Assembly (NCBI GenBank): GCA_031308135.1
Contig: JAHLJT010009436.1
Span: 142,250,303 to 142,314,302 of the forward strand
Direction of reading: 5' to 3'
Length of the DNA stretch: 64,000 bases
Source of the DNA: Acheta domesticus
Lineage: Eukaryota; Arthropoda; Insecta; Orthoptera; Gryllidae
The notes beneath the pieces were generated by a model. It saw nothing but the letters and a program-made list of their open reading frames with translations, made no database searches and was not told the origin of the DNA. Positions 56,961-64,000 of the stretch are shown in pieces. The translations under genes and the position numbers were made by a program. The stretch's first letter is position 1. Each line of letters starts with the position of its first letter.

Positions 56961-58559
56961 ATTGAACACGTGTGAATATATACACTTCATAGATAGTTTG
57001 TTAAAGGAAATAACAGTTTGTATTAAATTTTATATTAAAAATGTTGCCTCTTGTTTGCATTTGTTGAGCAGTGTCTTGGTGCATGAGTTGTGTCTTGTTG
57101 AGCATTTTGAATCTTAGATTTATTCAGTGGCGCAACAAGGATTTAAGAGAGGAGTTGGGTTAATGTAAAGTGTCAAGCTCACGTGGTTTTCTCTTAAAAA
57201 TTCATTTAGGATGAATTTAAATTTTGTTTTTATTTGCTGAATTAGAGTTATTTATAATATAATGCCATCGGCGGCGTCTGTTGGATGGAGCCGCGTGAAC
57301 TCGTACCCCTCCCCCTTGTTTACCACGTATTATTTATTATTTTACTCTTGTAGGCCGTTCCATGTTACTTTCAAATTCTCGCTGAATACAATTTCCCTTC
57401 AAAATAACCTTGAAAGCATAATTTTTCTGTGTCGGAAATTCAGCATCCCAAGAGTTCGAAAGCATTCGAAAAAGTTTGAATACTCGTAAATTGGGAACGT
57501 TCATTAGTATAAAGCCTATCTAAAAAATAGAAATGACTTGAAGACCGTTTACAGAGAAACCACCCTGAAATGACTACTCTAACCGTAATTACTTTGTTTA
57601 GAGTGCATTTAATTTCATCTCAAACTTTTGAAAACTAATTGAGATTCGAGGCGGCATTGCAGTAAGTAGGCCTAATTGAGTCTTTACCATCCTCCTCAGT
57701 GCTAAAAAACACGAGTCACTTCATACATCATCAAAACGTCGTTATTACTTTCAATAGATTCCAAACCGGAAGTTAAAACTGATACCCAATTTAAATAGTC
57801 AAATGGTACACAGAAGTAAAATGTGTACACGCAAACAGGATGAAAGATTACAGCCAAATTTCCTCCAAAGTCCTCTCTACAAGACCTTTGAAAATTACTT
57901 TACTTCTCGCTTATATTTTCAAATATAGAAAAAAACCGTGACTTTTTTGCGGGGTTTGTTGTCAGACCCAAAGACTTGAGACATGTTTCTCTGTGTATGT
58001 CGACGCGCTTAATCCGAATCTGAAGCCAAAATTACGCCACCACTCTTCATGTTTTTTATAAATCGCGAAAAAACACAATACTGTAATGTTATTTATACGA
58101 GATAAAGATGAAATGATGAATCGCGGAAAAAACTTTGCCGTGTTTTGGAAAGTCAAGGAAATTAAGTACGAAACACTCTAATTTGTATTAAATACACATT
58201 ATTGAATATCTTACATCATCTACGAAGAACTATTAATAAAAACATTAGTATGTTAAATTAGTTTTTTAACATTAGTGCTCTAGTCTTGTGTTTTCAATTA
58301 CTTCTGCGTAAATGTGAATTGTGGGCAAGTTATAAAAGAGACGATAATAACAAATCAACTACAACCTTAAATTCGAAGGAGTTATAAGCAGAGTCAAATA
58401 AGCACGCTTTGGACACAAATAATAGAAACCTCGAAAGAGCACACAAGGGCATCATTACAAAACGGAAGCATTTCGAACAGCAGGACACTACGAAAAGAAG
58501 ACTACTTAGTTGCAGAGAAGACGCAACAATCGAAAGCTCCACTAGGAGACCGCACGCAA
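56961..58559. other. Nothing recognised
   Basis: AT-rich. The frames seen are short and featureless. Confidence 0.4.
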
Positions 58560-59090
58560 CGAGCTCTTCTGCACGGGACCCGCGGCGGGAGCGGAAGCGG
58601 GCGTGGGCGGGGAGGAGGACGAGAGGCGGGGGCGCGACTCGAGCGGCGCGATCGATGGACACGCGTGTGCGTGCGAGAGGCACCCTGCCGCCGGCGCCTC
58701 TCCCGCCCCCTCTGCCGCACACGCGCGCGCTTTATCGCTTTCTCAAGCGGGAGGCGACGCCGCGATAAGGTGCTTGCGGCGGCGGCGGCGCCAGGGCGAA
58801 GGGGAGGCGGAGGCGGCGGCGGGGACGACGGCGCCCACGGCAGGCGCTGGGCCTGGGACGAGGGCGGCGCCGGGGTGCAAGGCGTGGACGGGGGCGGCGG
58901 GGGTGAGGGCAGGGATGGGCGCGAAGGCGGCGGCAGGGGCGGGGGCGGAGAGTTGGGAGAGCGCGGGAGAAGGGCAGCGGCCGAGTACGCGACCAGGATC
59001 AATGAACGACCCGACGCCTGCCGCCCCCATCGCCGCCTCAATGAACGCTGCCGGCGCGACACACGGCCCCGCGCCGCGCCCCCGAGCGTG
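58560..59090. promoter_or_regulatory. CpG island, candidate promoter
   Basis: About 530 bp of CpG-dense, GC-rich sequence with GGCGG and GGGGCGGGGG boxes (58775-58960), about 2.7 kb downstream of the DGK exon at 61745 on its coding strand. Long frames on both strands (58603-59091 plus, 59062-58502 minus) are low-complexity and unconvincing. Position inside the long intron makes it a candidate internal promoter or a nested gene start. Confidence 0.55.
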
Positions 59091-60129
59091 ATATCGATTC
59101 CAGCTGGGCAAAAGTCGAACGTGTGACCTCGAAAACGAAGGTTTCGAACGCATCATCTTCTCAATGGGCTCGATCGTCCGCGAAATCGGTAACTGCAAAC
59201 AGTTTCCCGGGCGTTGTTTCCATGAAATCCACAACACTTTAAAGCGTGTTACTGTTCTTTACTTTCCGTCTACTCTTATTGTTGTTGTTTGTGGTGGTGG
59301 TGATAATGGCCGTTGTTCGTTTGCGATGTAATGTTATTAAGATTTTTGAACACGTGAAAGTGATTTATGATGATGACGGACGTTATAAGACTATCCCTTT
59401 TTTGCCTTGTGAAAATACATATTAGTACTTGAAACGTTAGAAAAAACGAACACTGTGTGGAAGTGGTAATGTCATATGATAACTTATTTCTCTGTTAAGC
59501 AAATCATTTGTAGTATGCTTCATTATGCTTCTCGCAGTAGTAAGACTTAGTGGACAGAGAGAAAGAAAGAGAGAGAGACACACACACACATACACACACA
59601 AACACACACATGGAAAGAAAATAGTGGCAAAAATGAGAATGTTTAGGAGAATGAATTGGAAAGTGGATGACGGGAACAAAAGAGATCACGATCACAATTA
59701 CAGACCCATAACAAACCTTCAAGAGCAAATGTTGGAAGAACTGCACGTGTTAAGCGAATCGTAGAAAAATCACTAAGCAGCTTTGTATAACAGAAAGGAA
59801 AAGCAGAGGAATATCGAATGTATTATCACTGTACGTATACGTCAGAGAGAAGAGAATATTCAAAGCAAGTTCCTGAGACATGTGATAATTCAACAATGAA
59901 TACAGCAAGATCTCATACACAGCAAAAGATCAGGATAACATGACACATTTAAAACAATAAGGAATTTACTAAGTGAAAATGATGGAAAATAAAGTAATTT
60001 TATTTCGTTTTAGGTATTTTTTCTTATTTTTCAACCTTTCGTCTGGTTTGATCATTCAAGCCACTAAGCAATTCAGAATTAGTTAATGATACGGATCATA
60101 TTGTGTACCGCGCTGCGCTTTGCCCATGA
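59091..60129. other. Unrecognised, contains a (CA)n tract
   Basis: A (CA)n/(GA)n tract lies at 59560-59612. Nothing else recognised. Confidence 0.45.
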
Positions 60130-60240
60130 ACAAGTTCAAAACTTACGTGGTTGTCGCAGAATTAGAACCCACAACCTGTCGCACCACGCAAATCTGTTGC
60201 CGCCGCTGCCACTTATGCTACGCAGGTCAACTTGTTTTTA
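60130..60240 (-). repeat. tRNA-like SINE head (type C)
   Basis: Minus strand: GCGTAGCATAAGTGGCAGCG (A-box-like) and GGTTGTGGGTTCTAATTCTG (B-box-like) about 45 bases apart. A GCAACAGATTTGCGTGGTGC segment lies between them. Confidence 0.5.
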
Positions 60241-60424
60241 AATAAGTAACATCGAGATGGTAGAATTATTTATTCCGAAATAAAATAATTTCGCGGATAG
60301 AAAATTTTAATTGATTGTCAATAATACAAGGAACCCTACAGTTCCATCAACCTACAATAACAAGCGTAACTGTCAATAACATAACATTCAGATGCAGCGA
60401 TACGTGTCAACCACTTTTGTCTCT

Positions 60425-60600
60425 CAAGAACGCCGGTCCGGCCCAGTGCTCGCAGGCCCCTCCACCGTCGCCTGCTGGCACCGGCGGCGGCCGGGCGGGC
60501 TCGGCCTGCCGGGTGGGAGGTGGTGGGGCGGTGTCAGACAGGCCGGGGATAAGGGCAAGGGCAGGTGCAGCACGTGAATGCATGGCGGGCGGGCGTAGAT
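60425..60600. promoter_or_regulatory. Small GC-rich patch
   Basis: GC-rich with GGCGGCGGCC and GGGCGGG words over about 170 bp, followed to 60720 by GGGCAGGGAAGGGCAAAGG-type repeats. Those words also occur at 39950-40060 and, in reverse complement, in the tails of the repeats at 28.1-28.9 kb. It may therefore be a repeat rather than a promoter. Confidence 0.35.
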
Positions 60601-60760
60601 GAACTGAGGCGGGTAAAGGACGAAAGATGCACACATTACTAGTTGGAAAGGGCAAAGGTCGCCCGCCGTAAAATACACGAATAGGCAAGGTCAGGGCAGG
60701 GAAGGGCAAAGGTAGGCGCGTAACCCGGCGTTCGCGCAGGTCAGTGATGCGACTCAACAG

Positions 60761-61744
60761 AGTAAGAGGCTATGCAGGAGCGGATTGGGATATAATGTTG
60801 AGATTACGGAACTGTGGTCCATTCGTAAACCTGTAAAGAAGTTACAAGAGCTATGTTATTGCTGTAAAAGTCTGATACCAGAAGTACATACGAGGACGAG
60901 TAGTGTTGTACCCAAAATATATATTTTTTATATTGTCGAATATTTACATTTATTTTTTATTACCTGAAGCAATGGCAATCGTTTTATAATTTACTTCCAA
61001 CAACTTCAAGCTAGAACAGTACACTAATAAATATTAACACTATTCAAGACATGTAGAAAATTCTGATCTTGAATTATTAGGGAAAATGGATGAATTCACA
61101 TTTCGAAAGATAATCCTGAGACTGATTTCCTCGTGGTTTGTAAGTACATTCGGAAACGAATTTTGTTCCATTCTCTCCCTTTGGGTTCTTTTTCATTGTT
61201 ACTGAGACATCAGATAAATCAAGCGTTAGATAGGCGTAACTTCAACGAAACTAAATTACCTAACCAATTCACCCCCACAACGAGAAGATTTGAAATCAGA
61301 GTTGCCAGCGCGAGCAAGCATTGTGAGGTTGTACTACGCAATGAGAAAATACATTTCCACATCATACATTTCATCAACCCAATTTAATAATCGTTCATGT
61401 TATGAAAATATTCTACGGTATTTTTAATACGGCCAATAATAACCATATTATTTTAAGAAATAATTTTATGAGGAATCAAGGCACCCCTTTGAAGTAGTGT
61501 TAATTTTCAGGTTAATTCAGAACGAATGAAAAAAAATAGGTGGAAAAATATCTGCACTAATATTATAATATACTTTGTCGAAAGATTGAGGAATAGTATC
61601 TTCTAAAACCTGAGAACCGATGAGACACAGAAGGAAAAGAGCATTGAATAAAGAAATTAAAGTGTACAATTTTTGTACGATATGAGTAGAAAAATTACGC
61701 TCAAATGTTTTTTCCAGTACACCTCATACTCTGTGTCATCTCAC
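60761..61744. other. Intron sequence next to the DGK donor
   Basis: AT-rich; nothing recognised besides the splice donor at 61744. Confidence 0.45.
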
Positions 61745-61824
61745 CTTGATGAGGCTGGCGGCGATGCTGGAGCAGGGCGAGACCACGGTCTTCAGACAGC
61801 GGTCGTGCACCACGAAGTTGCAAA
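61745..61824 (-). CDS. Internal exon of diacylglycerol kinase theta (end of a C1 domain)
   Basis: This 80-nt internal exon on the minus strand follows an acceptor ending TTGCAG and precedes a donor GTGAGA. It opens with two bases completing a codon, then reads 26 codons without a stop, starting CNFVVHDRCL and ending IAASLIK. The spacing C-x4-H-x2-C-x7-C is exactly the second half of a C1 (DAG/phorbol-type) zinc finger. The wording, with an SPCSSIA segment directly before the next finger, matches my memory of the first C1 domain of type V diacylglycerol kinase (theta), which phosphorylates diacylglycerol to phosphatidate at membranes. The next exon in phase is at 6438..6336, about 55 kb downstream. 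The preceding exon, which should carry the first Cys pair, was not found up to 64000. The exon is far more GC-rich than its flanks. An alternative is another C1-domain DGK; theta is preferred because of the continuity with the second exon. Confidence 0.85.
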
Positions 61825-63009
61825 CTGCAACATACACAATATGAGTTAGATAATCACATGGATAGCAAAGGAATAGGACAGCTATCTTTAAAGTATTTTC
61901 ACAGAAGTAATGAACAAATACTATTGCACGTTTTAACTTACAATCTAAGAGCACATAAATATGAGGGGAAATGCAGTAGCAAATGTTTTGTATTGTACAT
62001 AAAGTACAATAATGTGTTTTCTACTGTTGTGGATTATTTTTTTAAATTTAGTCTCGTTTTGATACAAAATAATGATTGTAAATATAAGAATATTTAGGTA
62101 ATTCAAAGAAAGACTTAAATTGCCTTAAGACAATTTATTTGGGAAGTATTATATAATCAATTAAAAACTTCGATGCAAAATTCAACGCTGAAGAAAATGC
62201 ATGTCAGTCACTTTTATTGAAGTCCACTTCGTACAGACTGGAATGTAGGTACTATATCTTTATCGGTTCTTGACATTAATACTTTCTCGCCTGAGGAAGT
62301 CCATTGTAAGAAGAGAAAGCTATGTAATCGTGAGCCGGAAATCGGCGAACTTTCACCAGAAAAACTCTTATTTTATCTTTCCCAGAGGATAAACAATAAT
62401 TCTCTACAAACAGTATGCAAAGCAATTACTTCATTTGAGCTTTACCGAAAGTTCGTAGTATATTAAGAAGGTTTATTAGGTTAATTAAAAAATGCCAGAA
62501 CGTTTCAAACAGGTGGTCTACTCTTAGCTGTGATTTCTGGTGAGTGTCTTTTCAACTTGAGCAATTTTAATGTCAGGATAAAAAAAAATTCCTGCGCTCT
62601 CAAGTTACTGCATAGGAGTCTCACACTCATAAAAGAGAGGCTTGAGATTCTAAGAAATGAAAATGAATCGCCCAAATATTACCCGAAGACAAGCACGTAT
62701 GGAGCAGAAATAGGAAGAATCTAGAGAAGTATTCTGTATAAAGGAGGGAACTTGTTGGAACAAGTCCTATCCTAAATTAAAAGTCCTCAACATTTCAATT
62801 CAAAACCCGATACATTGTTTCAGAAGAGTATTCAATAACAACTTGCTACACTATTAACCAATTTTTAACAAAGATTATTAGAAATTAATAATTTAAATTA
62901 TTAAAAATTATTGTAGTGCAAAGAATTAACTTCTGGAATATTGGATAGTCATTTGCCCCTACTTCAATGACAAGAAAAAGTAAATTTCCTGAAGGAAAAA
63001 AAACGCATC
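61825..63009. other. Intron sequence upstream of the DGK exon
   Basis: The preceding DGK exon is not visible. A short DR-like segment (GCCGGAAATCGGCGAACTTT, 62332-62351, then GAAAAACTC) is the only repeat noticed. Confidence 0.4.
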
Positions 63010-63400
63010 TGGTACCGAGAAGGGGAAGTTCCCCAAATCCCGTCTCCCACTGCGTCTAGGCTGCACCCCCCGGAGGCAGCGCGGTGTCCGGGCGAAGGGC
63101 CGTGCTGCGGCGGCGATTCGCGCTCAGCCGGGCAGGGAGCGCCGGCGCGGGGGCGGCGCGGGGGCGGGGCGGGGGCGGGGCGGGGGCGGGACGCAGTGAG
63201 CTGCTGCTGCCGCCCACGCGCCTCCGCCTCCGTCGCCGCCCGTGACCCAGTGCCCCGCGTCGCCGCCCCCGCGCAACCGCTGCGCCGCGCCGCGCGAGCG
63301 CACGGGACACGCAACGATCGTCTCTGGCTGCTGCTGCCGCTGCCGCCGCGCCGGGCGCAGAGTGGGAAAGCGATGCCCGCTGGCGGTTACGGCGTTGGTT
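63010..63400. promoter_or_regulatory. CpG island with GGGGC repeats, candidate promoter
   Basis: GC-rich, CpG-dense sequence with several GGGGCGGGGC repeats (63140-63190), which fit Sp1 sites or G-quadruplexes. It lies 1.2 kb upstream of the DGK exon on the minus strand, so it could drive a transcript that includes that exon. Open frames across it (63196-63471 plus, 63310-63056 minus) show no known domain. Confidence 0.55.
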
Positions 63401-64000
63401 GTGGCTGTGTCAATGGTGCATGGGGCGAAGACTGTTATTGCTGTATTTGTCACTATACTGGGGGACTGTAAAAGGCGGGGCAAGGTCATTTTCGTGGTCC
63501 CACTTATCCTTGCGTTTCTGGTCGTCCCGTCTTTTCTGCGCGTCAACAGCAAGCGTCCAACTTTCGTAATAGCCTGTCTATGCATTTAGGCGGGGGCGGC
63601 GATCATGAGTATGAACCACAGAGAAGGGATGAGAATCACCAAATTGTTTCTTCTAGAATGGTGGTAGCATTGGAAGGGAGCAATAGGTACTCGCATTGGT
63701 CATGGAGCTAGTTCGTAAATAATCATGTCACAAATTTGTTGACTGACTAGTTGTCATGCATTTCGGAGAGCTAATGTCTCAAATATCTCAAAGAAGGAAT
63801 ATCAGAATTTTAGATATCGAAGAGAGACGTCTAGACAGAAATCGTAGCCAACCTAAATGAACGTTGCCCTGAATATGCAACATAAGCCATTTTAATAATT
63901 AAATCGGGATTCGACCGCGGGCCTTCTGGTTTACACCCAGCGTATAGCTTCCAACAAGGTGACGGGAATGGTGATAATTATATATAAGCCATTTTCTCCA
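63401..64000. other. Unrecognised, with a tRNA-like SINE head near the end
   Basis: Minus strand 63965-63900 contains AGCTATACGCTGGGTGTAAA and a B-box-like GCGGTCGAATCCCGATT, probably an eroded SINE head. The rest is unassigned. Confidence 0.4.

Larger units (their letters stand above)
6439..61744 (-). other. About 55.3-kb intron of the DGK theta gene
   Basis: The interval runs from donor GTGAGA (read on the minus strand at 61744) to acceptor TTGCAG at 6439. Both flanking exons are in compatible phase 0 and code for adjacent residues of the tandem C1 region, so I infer one intron. It holds almost all transposons of the window and two to three CpG islands. An unrecognised or alternative exon inside it cannot be excluded. 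Confidence 0.75.

Noticed and set aside
58502..59237. Frames of 119-186 codons on both strands at 58.4-59.2 kb
   Set aside because: Same reasoning: CpG-rich, low-complexity, no domain, overlapping on both strands.
62285..62330. Third hammerhead-like motif (CTGAGGA ... GAAAG, plus strand)
   Set aside because: The second strand lacks the expected context after GAAA and no pairing of the 17-nt insert was seen; it is probably chance.

Overview
This window is from a large, AT-rich, transposon-packed arthropod genome, most likely an insect. The evidence is spliceosomal exons separated by huge introns, many decayed non-LTR retrotransposons of insect-typical clades (Jockey, CR1, RTE-like, a restriction-endonuclease type), Tc1, piggyBac-like and Crypton DNA transposons, several tRNA-derived SINE-like repeats, and a few isolated CpG islands. 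I cannot name the species from the sequence alone.

Host gene. Only two short stretches look like constrained host protein, and both lie on the minus strand: 61824..61745 and 6438..6336. Each has canonical splice sites. Joined in order they encode, in phase, the end of one C1 zinc finger and the start of the next, as in diacylglycerol kinase theta. The window therefore lies inside one gene transcribed right to left, and 6439..61744 (about 55.3 kb) reads as a single intron. The neighbouring exons of the gene were not found in the window.

Layout. 1-735: dispersed repeat with a GGAC-type minisatellite (called DR here). 2250-3460: internally deleted RTE-like LINE. 4755-5475: Tc1 relic. 5590-5870: SINE-like repeat. 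6336-6438: DGK exon. 7420-9560: DR copy split by a 554-bp SINE. 9785-14320: decayed Jockey-type LINE (minus). 14385-18870: nested DR, CR1 and Crypton remains. 19470-21251: piggyBac-like foldback element. 22150-25260: two more SINE copies and two palindromic MITE-like elements. 26.1 kb: hammerhead-like core. 27180-27965: Tc1 relic. 28900-33955: near full-length CR1-type element whose ORF1 carries an SGNH esterase domain. 34330-37695: two further LINE fragments. 37690-38745: DR. 39690-41110: very GC-rich CpG island. 41655-42820: CR1 3' end and an RLE-type LINE fragment beside (TAA)n tracts. 43.6-43.9 kb: minisatellite and a second hammerhead-like core. 44.4-49.9 kb: mostly unrecognised. 49880-51352: DR. 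51353-55215: second Jockey-type LINE. 55395-56960: DR with the longest minisatellite. 58560-59090, 60425-60600 and 63010-63400: further CpG-rich islands. 61745-61824: DGK exon.

No transposon open reading frame in the window looks fully intact. Best preserved is the CR1-type element at 29-34 kb, which carries only a few frameshifts and has a close relative at 14.8-17.2 kb, so this family was active most recently. Transposon identities rest on protein and motif patterns read by eye; no database search was run.
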